Origin: Corynebacterium sphenisci DSM 44792
GTDB taxonomy: Bacteria; Actinomycetota; Actinomycetes; Mycobacteriales; Mycobacteriaceae
Reading direction: 5' to 3'
DNA: 64,000 nt
NCBI RefSeq assembly: GCF_001941505.1
Contig: NZ_CP009248.1
Coordinates: forward strand, 2,232,001 to 2,296,000
Shown here: piece by piece, positions 38,333 through 46,676 of the stretch
Layout: each line of letters begins with the position of its first letter
Numbering within the stretch: position 1 is the first letter of the stretch
Notes under the pieces: generated by a model
Told to the model about the DNA's origin: nothing
Databases searched by the model: none
The model's input: only the letters and a program-made list of their open reading frames with translations
Translations under genes and position numbers: made by a program

Positions 38333-38492
38333 ACCCCGACCATACGGCCGCGCCGGGCCCCGGCGCGCCGCGGGCGCCCGCGGCGGCCGGGCCCCGCCGA
38401 AGCACCCGGATGCGGGCACCCCCGAACGGGGTGGAATGGGGGACGATGAACCAGGCAACCACTAGTTACGGGACTTTATCGGCGCAGCGCAC

Positions 38493-38564
38493 CCACATCT
38501 TGTGGTCCGTGTATGTCATAGGTGTATCCGAAATCACATCATCGAGAATTCCATCACTGTGATT
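38493..38564 (+). promoter_or_regulatory. Two inverted repeats upstream of nrdDG
   Basis: CCACATCTTGTGG (38493-38505, 5-bp arms) and AATCACA ... TGTGATT (38532-38538 / 38558-38564, perfect 7-bp arms, 19-nt gap) precede nrdD. The first has the CACA-TGTG layout of NrdR boxes; the second could serve an FNR/CRP-like or other regulator. TACGGT at 38572-38577 is the likely -10, 7 nt before the ATG. The intervening stretch is much more AT-rich than its surroundings. Confidence 0.5.
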
Positions 38565-38584
38565 CCGGACCTACGGTGTGGGGC

Positions 38585-40378
38585 ATGAGCGCCTGCATCG
38601 ACCCCATCGCGACCATCGACGAGTACCTCTCCCGGACCGACTGGCGGGTCAACGCCAACGCCAACCAGGACTACAGCCTCGGCGGGCTGATGCTGAACAC
38701 CTCCGGCAAGGTGGTGGCCAACTACTGGCTGGACGAGGTCTTCGGCGAGGCGGCCGCCGCCGCGCACCGCGAGGGCGCGATCCACATCCACGACCTGGAC
38801 ATGCTCGCCGGCTACTGCGCCGGCTGGTCCCTGCGCGCCCTGCTCGAGGAGGGCTTCGGCGGGGTGGCCGGCGCGGTGTGCTCCGCGCCCCCGCGGCACC
38901 TGTCCACCGCCCTGGGCCAGATGGTGAACTTCCTGGGCACCCTGCAGAACGAATGGGCCGGGGCCCAGGCCTTCTCCGGCTTCGACACCTTCCTGGCCCC
39001 CTACGTCCGGGTCGACGGCCTGGACTATCCGCAGGTGGAGCAACTGGTAGAGGAGTTCGTCTTCAACCTCAACGTGCCCAGCCGCTGGGGCACCCAGACC
39101 CCCTTCACCAACCTCACCCTGGACTGGACCTGCCCGCCGGAGCTCGCCGAGCACACCCCGCTGGTCGGCGGGAAGCCGGTGGACTTCACCTACGGGGAAC
39201 TGCGCGCGGAGATGGACCTGCTCAACCGGGCGCTGATCGAGGTGCTCGGCCGCGGCGACGCCCGCGGCCGCGCCTTCACCTTCCCCATCCCCACCTACAA
39301 CATCACCGAGGACTTCGACTGGGACTCCCCCAACGCCGCGGCCCTGTTCGAGATGACCGCCCGCTACGGGCTGCCCTACTTCCAGAACTTCGTCAACTCC
39401 GATCTGGACCCCGGCCAGATCCGCTCCATGTGCTGCCGGCTGCAGCTGGATCTGCGCCAGCTGCTCGCCCGCGGCAACGGCCTGTTCGGCTCCGCCGATC
39501 TCACCGGCTCCATCGGGGTGGTCACCCTCAACTGCGCCCGGCTGGGCCACCTGCACGCCGGCGACTGGGCCGGGCTCCTCGCCGAGGTGGACCGGCTCAC
39601 CGATCTCGCCGCGGGGATCCTGGAGGCCCGGCGGGACACCGTGGGCCGGCTCATCGACGCCGGGCTCTACCCCTACACCCGGCGCTGGCTGCCCGGGCTG
39701 GACAACCACTTCTCCACCATCGGGGTCAACGGGGTCAACGAGATGGTGCGCAACTTCACCGGCGACGCCGCCGACATCACCGATCCCCGCGGCCACCGGA
39801 TGGCCGTGGACCTGCTGGACCACCTGCGGGCCCGGCTGGTGGAGCTGCAGGAGGCCACCGGGCACATGTTCAACCTGGAGGCCACCCCCGCCGAGGGCGC
39901 CACCTACCGCTTCGCCCGGGAGGACCGGCGCCACCACCCCGGCATCCTGCAGGCCGGCACCGCGGAGAAGCCCTACTACACCAACTCCACCCAGCTGCCG
40001 GTCGGCTTCACCGACGACCCCTTCCGGGCCCTGGCCGAGCAGGAGGAGCTGCAGTCGAAGTACACCGGCGGCACCGTGCTGCACCTCTACCTCGGCGAGG
40101 CGATGGACTCCGGGGCCGCCTGCGCCGCCCTGGTCCGCCGGGCGATCGAGGGCTTCCGGCTGCCCTACGTCACCATCACCCCGACCTTCTCCATCTGCCC
40201 CGCGGACGGCTACCTCAGCGGGGAGCACGCCAGCTGCCCGGACTGCGGCGGCGAGGTGGAGGTGTGGACCCGGGTGATGGGCTACTTCCGCCCGGTGTCG
40301 TCCTTCAACACCGGCAAGAAGGGCGAGTACGAGGAGCGGGTGAGCTTCCGCGCCCCGGGGAGCCGCCATGCCGCATGA
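38585..40378 (+). CDS. nrdD: Anaerobic ribonucleoside-triphosphate reductase (class III)
   Basis: Glycyl-radical enzyme making deoxynucleotides without oxygen. The 597-residue protein has the NrdD core (HREGAIHIHDLDML, NFVNSDLDP, RLQLDL, GSIGVVTLNCARLGHL, NHFSTIGVNGVNEM), the C-terminal zinc ribbon (CPADGYLSGEHASCPDCGG) and the glycyl-radical loop WTRVMGYFRPV. E. coli NrdD is 712 residues with an N-terminal ATP-cone; here no ATP-cone is present, so the overall dATP activity switch is missing. ATG 38585 has TACGGT 7 nt upstream; the upstream in-frame ATG at 38522 lies within the operator region. Anaerobic growth capacity is implied. Confidence 0.94.
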   Translation: MSACIDPIATIDEYLSRTDWRVNANANQDYSLGGLMLNTSGKVVANYWLDEVFGEAAAAAHREGAIHIHDLDMLAGYCAGWSLRALLEEGFGGVAGAVCSAPPRHLSTALGQMVNFLGTLQNEWAGAQAFSGFDTFLAPYVRVDGLDYPQVEQLVEEFVFNLNVPSRWGTQTPFTNLTLDWTCPPELAEHTPLVGGKPVDFTYGELRAEMDLLNRALIEVLGRGDARGRAFTFPIPTYNITEDFDWDSPNAAALFEMTARYGLPYFQNFVNSDLDPGQIRSMCCRLQLDLRQLLARGNGLFGSADLTGSIGVVTLNCARLGHLHAGDWAGLLAEVDRLTDLAAGILEARRDTVGRLIDAGLYPYTRRWLPGLDNHFSTIGVNGVNEMVRNFTGDAADITDPRGHRMAVDLLDHLRARLVELQEATGHMFNLEATPAEGATYRFAREDRRHHPGILQAGTAEKPYYTNSTQLPVGFTDDPFRALAEQEELQSKYTGGTVLHLYLGEAMDSGAACAALVRRAIEGFRLPYVTITPTFSICPADGYLSGEHASCPDCGGEVEVWTRVMGYFRPVSSFNTGKKGEYEERVSFRAPGSRHAA

Positions 40379-41228
40379 GCTGCTGATCGGCGGGGCCGAC
40401 CCGGCCCCGCCCGCCCCGCCGGCGCCGGTGCCGGTGGCCGGGGTGGCCTCCTTCTCCACCGTGGACTGGCCCGGCCGGCTGGCCGCCACCGCCTTCCTCG
40501 CCGGCTGCCCCTGGCGCTGCGGCTACTGCCACAACCCGGCGCTGCAGACCGTCCACGGCGGCGCCCCGGACGCCGGCGCCGCCGGCTGGGCGGGGCTGAC
40601 CGGGCTGCTCGCCGCCCGCCGCGGGCTGCTCGACGCGGTGGTCTTCTCCGGCGGGGAGCCCACCATGCACCGGGGCCTGCCCGCCGCGGTGGACGCGGTG
40701 CGCGACCTCGGCTTCGAGGTGGGCCTGCACACCTGCGGGGCCTACCCCGTCGCGCTGCGCCGGCTGCTCGCCGGCGGCCGAGTGGACTGGGTGGGCCTGG
40801 ACGTCAAGGCCGATCCGGGGGATCCCGAGGGGCACGCCCGGGTGGTCTACGGCGGCCTCGGCGCCGGCCGGGGCGGGGTGCCCGCGGCCCGGCTGCGCGC
40901 CGCCGAGCACGTCCGGCGCAGCCTGGCCCTGGTGCTCGACGCCGCGCCCGCGGTGGAGGTCCGCACCACGGTATGGCCCGGCGCGACCGGCGCCGGGGCG
41001 CTGGCCGCGATCGGCCGCCGGCTGCGCGCCGCCGCCGACGCCGCCGGGCGCGGGGACCTCACCTGGGCGATCCAGCACGCCCGGGCCACCGGCGTGGACC
41101 GGGCCGCCGCGGCCACCGCGGGCCTGGACCCGGATGCGCCGGCGGCCCCCGACGCGGACCGGCGGGCGCGGCTGCTGGCCGCCGCGCGGGAGGCCGCCGG
41201 GGACCGGATCCGGGTCATCGACCGCTGA
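40368..41228 (+). CDS. nrdG: Anaerobic ribonucleotide reductase-activating protein (radical SAM)
   Basis: Generates the glycyl radical on NrdD using S-adenosylmethionine and a [4Fe-4S] cluster. The 286-residue protein has the radical-SAM triad CPWRCGYCHNP (C-x3-C-x2-C), the SAM-binding VFSGGEP and the GLDVKAD strand. The family is usually 150-230 residues; the extra length is an Ala-rich C-terminal region. It overlaps the last 11 nt of nrdD, so translation is coupled. Confidence 0.93.
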   Translation: MPHELLIGGADPAPPAPPAPVPVAGVASFSTVDWPGRLAATAFLAGCPWRCGYCHNPALQTVHGGAPDAGAAGWAGLTGLLAARRGLLDAVVFSGGEPTMHRGLPAAVDAVRDLGFEVGLHTCGAYPVALRRLLAGGRVDWVGLDVKADPGDPEGHARVVYGGLGAGRGGVPAARLRAAEHVRRSLALVLDAAPAVEVRTTVWPGATGAGALAAIGRRLRAAADAAGRGDLTWAIQHARATGVDRAAAATAGLDPDAPAAPDADRRARLLAAAREAAGDRIRVIDR

Positions 41229-41242
41229 ACCGACCGGGGCCG

Positions 41243-41284
41243 GGGAGAACTCCCGTGGTGGCGGCGCCGGCGGCGCCCTAGCGT
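41243..41284 (+). promoter_or_regulatory. Palindromic box 24 nt before a TAGCGT -10 (copy 2 of 3)
   Basis: GGGAGAACTCCC (41243-41254), 24 nt, TAGCGT (41279-41284), identical in box, spacing and -10 to the copy at 32232. It precedes the coiled-coil membrane protein at 41349 by about 65 nt. Confidence 0.6.
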
Positions 41285-41348
41285 CCGGGATCGGAATCAT
41301 CCGCACCCGCCGCCGGCGTCGGCGGCGATGACCCCGGAAAGGCGCGCC

Positions 41349-42347
41349 ATGGCCACCAACGCAGGAAGCCCCCTGGGCAGGATCACGCACAACCTCAGCG
41401 GCGGCGGCATCTCGGAGCGGATCTTCGGGGACTTCAGCGCCGCCGAGCACCGCTACCTGGAGCGCCGCCAGTGGGAGGTCAGTAACGAGATCCAGCGGGA
41501 GAACGGCCGCAAGCTGGACCAGGTCAACGCGCAGATGGCCCAGCTCAACGCGCGGGCCGAACAGGCCAACCAGATCGCGCTGGCCCAGCTGCAGCAGCAG
41601 CACAATCAGCTGGCGGTGCTGCGCGACCAGCTGGAGCTGCAGATCCGGGAGGCCGAACGCACCGCGCACCAGCGGATCAAGGAGGACCACCGGGCCTTCG
41701 CCGCATGGCGGCAGACCCCGGACGGCCGCCGTTTCGTGGAATGGTGCGACGGCGCAGGGTCGGTGCTGCGCTTCGTCGAGCACTTCACCGCCGTGTTCAA
41801 CGACGCGCTGCGGGCCCTGGTGGCGGCCACGGTGACCGAGGAGGAGCTGCGGGCGGCGGAGACCGGCGAGTGGACGCCGCATTCCGAGGACTACGCGCGC
41901 GGTCGGCGGCTGATCCGGGCCGGCCTGATCCTCGCCGGTGTGGCGCTGCCGGTGAGCCTGGTCCGGGGATGGTTCGGGCTGGTGATCATCCTCGGCCTGG
42001 CGGTGGCCGCGGTGGGTGCCGCGGTGAAGCGCCGGGAGACCGGCTGGGCGGAGCGCAATGCGCGGGCCCGGGAGGAGGTGCGGCGGCGCCATCTGGGGAT
42101 CCTGGGCTATGACCCGCTGGGCGATGACCCGGCGCCGGGCATCTTCCCGGACGCCGTCTACGACTACGTGGACGAGCTGGTGGCGGCCGCCGACCGGGGC
42201 TTCGAGTACCACACCGCCCCCGCGGGCCTGCCCCGGCTGGCCCTCCCCGGGTTCGTCGCCCGCGCGGAGATCGGCTCCCCGGTTCTGCGCGAGGTCCACG
42301 ACCGCTGCACCGCGCAGCGCCGGGAGCTGGAGGCCACGCTGCGCTAG
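41349..42347 (+). CDS. Coiled-coil membrane protein
   Basis: A 332-residue protein. Residues 40-115 form a Gln/Glu/Ala-rich coiled coil (QVNAQMAQLNARAEQANQIA ... QLELQIREAERTAHQRI). A helical region follows, then two closely spaced transmembrane helices (about 190-230) and a soluble C-terminal part with YDPLGDDPAPGIFPDAVYDYVDELVAAADR. ATG 41349 has GGAAAGG upstream and is preferred over 41328. No family recognised. The stop shares the tetranucleotide CTAG with the convergent gene. Confidence 0.7.
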   Translation: MATNAGSPLGRITHNLSGGGISERIFGDFSAAEHRYLERRQWEVSNEIQRENGRKLDQVNAQMAQLNARAEQANQIALAQLQQQHNQLAVLRDQLELQIREAERTAHQRIKEDHRAFAAWRQTPDGRRFVEWCDGAGSVLRFVEHFTAVFNDALRALVAATVTEEELRAAETGEWTPHSEDYARGRRLIRAGLILAGVALPVSLVRGWFGLVIILGLAVAAVGAAVKRRETGWAERNARAREEVRRRHLGILGYDPLGDDPAPGIFPDAVYDYVDELVAAADRGFEYHTAPAGLPRLALPGFVARAEIGSPVLREVHDRCTAQRRELEATLR

Positions 42348-43786
42348 CCGATCGGCCGGCGCACCAGGTAGTTGCGGTCGGCCAGGCCGCCGAGCAGGTA
42401 CTCCGGGCCCATCCCGAACACCGACCAGCGGGTCCGGGCGGACAGCTCCAGGCACCCCGGGTCGGCGGTGCGGTGGAAGCTCACCAGGTAGCCCCCGGCG
42501 CGGATGTCCAGCATGGTCCAGCCGACGGGGTGGCCGAAGGCGGCGCCGCGTTCGCAGTAGTCCACGCCGCCGATGTCGGCGCCGCCGCGGCGGGTGCGGT
42601 GGGTGTGCCCGGCGAACATGGCCAGCGCCCCCGGGGCGCCGGCGAGCATCCGCTGCAGCCGCAGGGACTGCGCCCGGGGCAGGATGAACCCGGGCCCGCC
42701 GATGTTGCTGGCCCCGGCGCAGGAGGTCACCGGGTGGTGGCCGAAGACCACGGTGGGCCGCTCCGGGTCGGCGGCCAGCTCCGCGCCGATCGCGGCGAAC
42801 TGCGCCTCGCCGATGTGCCCGCCCTCCAGATGCGGCAGCGAGGTGTCCACGCCGAGAATCCGCACCGGCCCGGCGGCGCCGGTGAAATGGCGCTGCCGGG
42901 CGGTGAAATGCGCCCCGAAATGGTCCGGGATCGGCTCCCCGGCGCCGCCGCGGCGGCGCCGGCCGGGTCGGCCCTGGGGGTGGTTGTCGTGGTTGCCGCG
43001 CACCGCGAACCAGTCCCGGCCCAGCCGGCCGGCCCCGTTCATGATCCGGCGGAACCGCTCCACCTGGGCCGGGGTGTTCGCGTCGGTGCAGTCGCCGTTG
43101 ACCACCAGCGCGTCCGCGCCGGCTGCGCGGGCATCGGCGACCAGCCCGGCGAGCTGGCGCTCGGGGGCGTCGGGCACCCCGGTGGCGCGCACCCGTTTGC
43201 CGATGTGCGTGTCATTGGTGATCGCGATCCGGGCCAGCCGGGGCCCCGTCGGGGCGTCCAGGGTGCGGAACCGCCCGGTGAGCTCGGGACTGCCGGGCCG
43301 GCGGGTGGCGACCAGGGAGGCGGTGGCGCGCAGCGGCCCGGAGCGGCATTCGAAGCGGTACTCCCGGCCCGGTTCCAGGCCGCCGATGACCACATGGTGC
43401 ACCCCGCGGGGGCGGTCGTCGTGGTGCACCACCGGCGGCGGGCCGGCGTCGGCGGGGCCGAGCAGCACCGTCTCCGGGGCGGCCACCGCCGGCCGGGCCG
43501 GCCCGTACGGGGTGCGCACCGCCCCGCCGTAGGTGGTCCAGGTCAGCGCCACGGTGGTGTCGGTGACGGTGGTGACCTCCAGGTCGGCGGCGTGCGTGGC
43601 CGCCCCGGCGGCGCCGTGCAGCACCTCCTCGGCGACCAGGGCCGCCGCCGCGTCGCCGGGGTCGCCCGGATCGGGGTCCGTCGGGCGGCGTTGCCGGGCC
43701 ACCTCCGGTGAGCTGCGGGCCAGCACCAGGCCCCCGGCGGCGACGGTGGCGACGGAGCGGAGGGCGCGGGCGCTCAGGCTGCTCAT
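42344..43786 (-). CDS. Calcineurin-like metallophosphoesterase with N-terminal fibronectin-like domain (paralogue 2)
   Basis: A 480-residue paralogue of the gene at 36977-38332 with the same motifs (TNDTHIG, VVNGDCTDA, RGNHDN, FGHHPVT, AGHTHRTRR, WSVFGMGPEYLLGGLADRNY). This copy has a hydrophobic N-terminal segment (about 8-30, SARALRSVATVAAGGLVLA) that could be an export signal or anchor. ATG 43786 has TAGCCT plus 7 nt upstream and no Shine-Dalgarno. The end overlaps the stop of the plus-strand gene at 42347. Confidence 0.85.
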   Translation of the reverse strand: MSSLSARALRSVATVAAGGLVLARSSPEVARQRRPTDPDPGDPGDAAAALVAEEVLHGAAGAATHAADLEVTTVTDTTVALTWTTYGGAVRTPYGPARPAVAAPETVLLGPADAGPPPVVHHDDRPRGVHHVVIGGLEPGREYRFECRSGPLRATASLVATRRPGSPELTGRFRTLDAPTGPRLARIAITNDTHIGKRVRATGVPDAPERQLAGLVADARAAGADALVVNGDCTDANTPAQVERFRRIMNGAGRLGRDWFAVRGNHDNHPQGRPGRRRRGGAGEPIPDHFGAHFTARQRHFTGAAGPVRILGVDTSLPHLEGGHIGEAQFAAIGAELAADPERPTVVFGHHPVTSCAGASNIGGPGFILPRAQSLRLQRMLAGAPGALAMFAGHTHRTRRGGADIGGVDYCERGAAFGHPVGWTMLDIRAGGYLVSFHRTADPGCLELSARTRWSVFGMGPEYLLGGLADRNYLVRRPIG

Positions 43787-43906
43787 GGCCCGGAGGCTAG
43801 GCACCGCGGGCGACGGCGCACCGGCCGGCGGTTGAACGGCCGGGGAATTCCCGGTGCACCCCGCGCCACCGGCGGGGCCCTGGTGGCCCGGGCGGGCCCG
43901 GCCGGC

Positions 43907-46309
43907 CTACCGCCGCCCCGGCTCCCCCGGGTCACCGGGGGCCGCGCCGCCCCCGCACTCGTCCACGGACCAGAACCCGTCCCCCGCCCGGTCGGGGCCC
44001 GCCTCCCCATCCTCATCCCAGTCGGGATCCCCGTCCTCATCCCAGTCGAGGTCCTCCTCGTCCCCCGCCCAGTCGGGGTCCTCCTCGTCCTCGTCCCCCG
44101 CCCAGTCGGGGTCCTCCTCGTCCTCATCCCAGCCGGGGTCCGCCTCGTCCTCGTCCCAGTCGAGGCCCTCCTGCTCCTCCCCCGCGGCCTCCCCGCCCCC
44201 TGTGCCGGGCTCGAAGGGGAGGCTGAGCTGCTCGGCGTCCCGGGCGGCCCGCAGCCGGCGCCGTGCCGCGGCGAGGGCCTCGGCCATCCCGCCGTAGAGC
44301 GCCTCGGCCATGTCCACCAGGGCCCGCAGCTCCGGGTCCCCGCCGTCCGGGTGGGCGATGAGCGCGCCGGCCAGGGCGTCGCGCAGCGCGTCGACCTGGT
44401 GGAAGGCCACCGGCAGCGCCGGCACCACGCCCTCGGCGCCCTGGATCCGGTAGGAGTGGTCCGGGTCGATGAGGACATCGATGCCCAGGTCCCGGCCGAT
44501 CCCGCGCAGGAACATCGCCGCCATCGCCGGGGACCGGGAGGTGGCGAACGCCGCATCCACCGCGTCGCCGGAGCACCCCGCGCCGGCGAGGATCTCCCCG
44601 CCGGAGTAGTCGAGCTCGTCGAGGGGATTGCCCGCCGGGTGCAGCCGCGGCCGCGGATGACCCACCCGGTCGTGCAGCCCGGTGACCACCTGCGGGTGGC
44701 CGGGGAGATGCGAGCACACGGTGCCCCAGCCGATCACCATCGTCCGGGGGGTGAGCCCCTCGAAGGAGCCGGGGAAGTGCAGCACCGCGGGCCGCCCGTC
44801 GAGGTCCACCACGGCCTCCAGCCGGCTGCGCGCCTCCTCCTCCGCGGTGGACCACTCCTGGCCGGGCCCGGTGAGCTCGGTGGGCGCCCGGCGGATCTCG
44901 CCGATCCGCAGGCACAGCGGCACCCGCATCCCGTAGTGGTAGGCCGGGGCCTCCGCCAGGGCCCGCCCGAGGTCCTCGCGCACCCGCTCGGCGAAGTCCG
45001 CCGGCAGGTGCTCCGGGTGGTGCCCCGGCGGCGCCTCCCCGGCGAGGATCGCCTCGGCGGCCTCCCGGGCGTGGTCGGCGGCGTGCCCGCGCAGCTGCCC
45101 CCGGGCCCGTTCCGCGTACTCGGCGAAGGAGTCGACGTCCACCCCCGCCAGCGCCTCGGGGTACTCCGCCGGGGCGAGCAGCACATCATCGGCGGTGATG
45201 TGCAGCCGGCCGTCGGCGGCGTTGACGTAGGCGCCCCACCGGGCCCCGGGGAAGCTCAACGCCAGGCCGATGCCGTCCTCGCCCTCCCGGGACAGCCCGG
45301 TGCAGGGCGCGCCGTCGGCGCGCCGGTAGCGCTCCACCCGCCAGCGGGCGGTCGGCGCCGCCCGGCCGATCGCGTACACCGGGTCGAGGTCCTCCAGCAG
45401 CGGGATGCCCAGGCATTCGGACGGGTCGGCCTCCACGATCGCGTGGTCCCCGAAGAAGCCCGCCACGGATGGGCCGTAGGACTCCATGGAGTTGACGTCG
45501 TCGAGGTCGTCGAAGTGCAGCGGCTCCCCGCCCCGCCGGCGCAGGCCCCCGGTGATGAGCGCCGCGCCGCGCACCCAGCCGCCCACCGGGTAGCCCTCCT
45601 CCGCATCCGGCGGCGGGGCGCAGGCGTCGACGGTCACCCCGTGCGCCAGGCGCAGCCGCAGCTGGTGGAAGCTCCGGCCGGTGTGCATGTTGATCTGGCG
45701 CCGGGACTCCAGGATCCGGCCGGTGACGGCCGCCCCCTGCGGGTGCCGGGGCAGCTGCCCGGGGACCCAGGGATCCCCGGCGGCGGCGTTGCCGGCGGCG
45801 GTGCGCACCGCGAGGTCATCGCGGAACAGGACGGTGAAGCGCAGCCGGCCGAGCACCCGCTCGACGCGCTCGGATTCCAGGAAGTCGAAGATCTGGCGCA
45901 CCGTGCACCGGGTATCGAGATGGCGGAGATCGTCCTCCAGCACCGGCATCGTCCGGAAGGCCCCCTCCGGGGACTCCGGCTCCATCCCGCCGCGGGCGGC
46001 GAGATCGCCCAGGGTGAGCCAGGCGACGGAGCAGGCCCCGTCCACCGGGCGGGCGAGCCCGGCGCGCACCGGGGCGGAGCCGGCGTCGAAGCCGATCCGG
46101 GCCCGTCCCGGGCCGAAGGAGGCGATCGCCCCGGAGGGGTCCTGGTAGCGCAGCACCGGCGCGGTGCCCGCGCCCTCGGCGAGCACCGCCTCCGGCACCA
46201 GCGGCGCGCCGGCGGCGGCGAAGGACCCGGCCATCGTCTCGGCGTCCACCGGGTGGAAGTCGAAGCCCACCGACGCCTGGTACATCGCGGTGTCGTCCCA
46301 GTCGCCCAT
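43907..46309 (-). CDS. Large protein of unknown function with acidic repetitive tail
   Basis: An 800-residue, probably cytoplasmic protein without transmembrane helices or recognised catalytic motifs. Residues 1-100 (VGFDFHPVDAETMAG ... YQDPSGAIASFG) recur in style around 330-420 as strand-rich blocks. The C-terminal 110 residues are extremely acidic and repetitive (DEEDPDWAGDE type, Trp-spaced). Trp/Asp/Glu tails often bind basic partners. ATG 46309 with AGGAGAAGG upstream was chosen; an in-frame GTG at 46318 sits too close to the ribosome binding site. Minus-strand TAGACT near 46350 may be the -10. It seems to stand alone. Confidence 0.7.
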   Translation of the reverse strand: MGDWDDTAMYQASVGFDFHPVDAETMAGSFAAAGAPLVPEAVLAEGAGTAPVLRYQDPSGAIASFGPGRARIGFDAGSAPVRAGLARPVDGACSVAWLTLGDLAARGGMEPESPEGAFRTMPVLEDDLRHLDTRCTVRQIFDFLESERVERVLGRLRFTVLFRDDLAVRTAAGNAAAGDPWVPGQLPRHPQGAAVTGRILESRRQINMHTGRSFHQLRLRLAHGVTVDACAPPPDAEEGYPVGGWVRGAALITGGLRRRGGEPLHFDDLDDVNSMESYGPSVAGFFGDHAIVEADPSECLGIPLLEDLDPVYAIGRAAPTARWRVERYRRADGAPCTGLSREGEDGIGLALSFPGARWGAYVNAADGRLHITADDVLLAPAEYPEALAGVDVDSFAEYAERARGQLRGHAADHAREAAEAILAGEAPPGHHPEHLPADFAERVREDLGRALAEAPAYHYGMRVPLCLRIGEIRRAPTELTGPGQEWSTAEEEARSRLEAVVDLDGRPAVLHFPGSFEGLTPRTMVIGWGTVCSHLPGHPQVVTGLHDRVGHPRPRLHPAGNPLDELDYSGGEILAGAGCSGDAVDAAFATSRSPAMAAMFLRGIGRDLGIDVLIDPDHSYRIQGAEGVVPALPVAFHQVDALRDALAGALIAHPDGGDPELRALVDMAEALYGGMAEALAAARRRLRAARDAEQLSLPFEPGTGGGEAAGEEQEGLDWDEDEADPGWDEDEEDPDWAGDEDEEDPDWAGDEEDLDWDEDGDPDWDEDGEAGPDRAGDGFWSVDECGGGAAPGDPGEPGRR
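44060..44125 (-). repeat. Perfect 33-bp tandem duplication in the acidic tail
   Basis: 44060-44092 and 44093-44125 are identical 33-nt units encoding 11 residues of the acidic tail (PDWAGDEDEED phase). Further degenerate units extend on both sides (about 43990-44160). Copy number is likely to vary. Confidence 0.85.
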
Positions 46310-46676
46310 GGCGGTCACCCTTCTCCTCGTGCTGCGTGCGGGCCCCGCAGTCTACGGCGCCACCGGATGCCGCACACGGAAAACGGCGAACGGATGTTCG
46401 TGACCCGGGGCGGCCCGTCCGGGGACGGGCGGGCCCCCGCCGGCGGATGCGCGCGGCGGGACCCGGGGGATCCGGGGCGGCGGTACCGGCACCCGAGGCC
46501 CCACCCCCGGAAGCCAACCCCATTCGGTCCTTCCGGGGGCGGCCGTCGGGCCGCTGCGGGATGATGACGGCCCGTCCGCGGGCAACAATCCCGCCCGAGG
46601 ACCGGCCCCCGGACGGCTCGTCACCGGAGGAAAAACGACCCCGTTACGTGACGGGGGAACACCAGGAAGGTACGGT
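46310..46676. other. 367-nt gap without a convincing gene
   Basis: Contains the promoter side of the large minus-strand gene and, at 46639-46656, a small hairpin CCCCGT-TACGTG-ACGGGG just before the ribosome binding site AGGAAGG (about 46664) of the DUF2335-like gene. Nothing else recognised. Confidence 0.6.

Noticed and set aside
43835..43860. GGGGAATTCCC considered as a fourth copy of the palindromic box
   Set aside because: On the minus strand the nearest TAnnnT hexamer (TAGCCT) is more than 40 nt away, not 24, and the box core differs.
44030..44160. 33-bp tandem repeats considered as iterons or an origin
   Set aside because: They are in frame within a large gene and encode an acidic tail; no replication gene is nearby.
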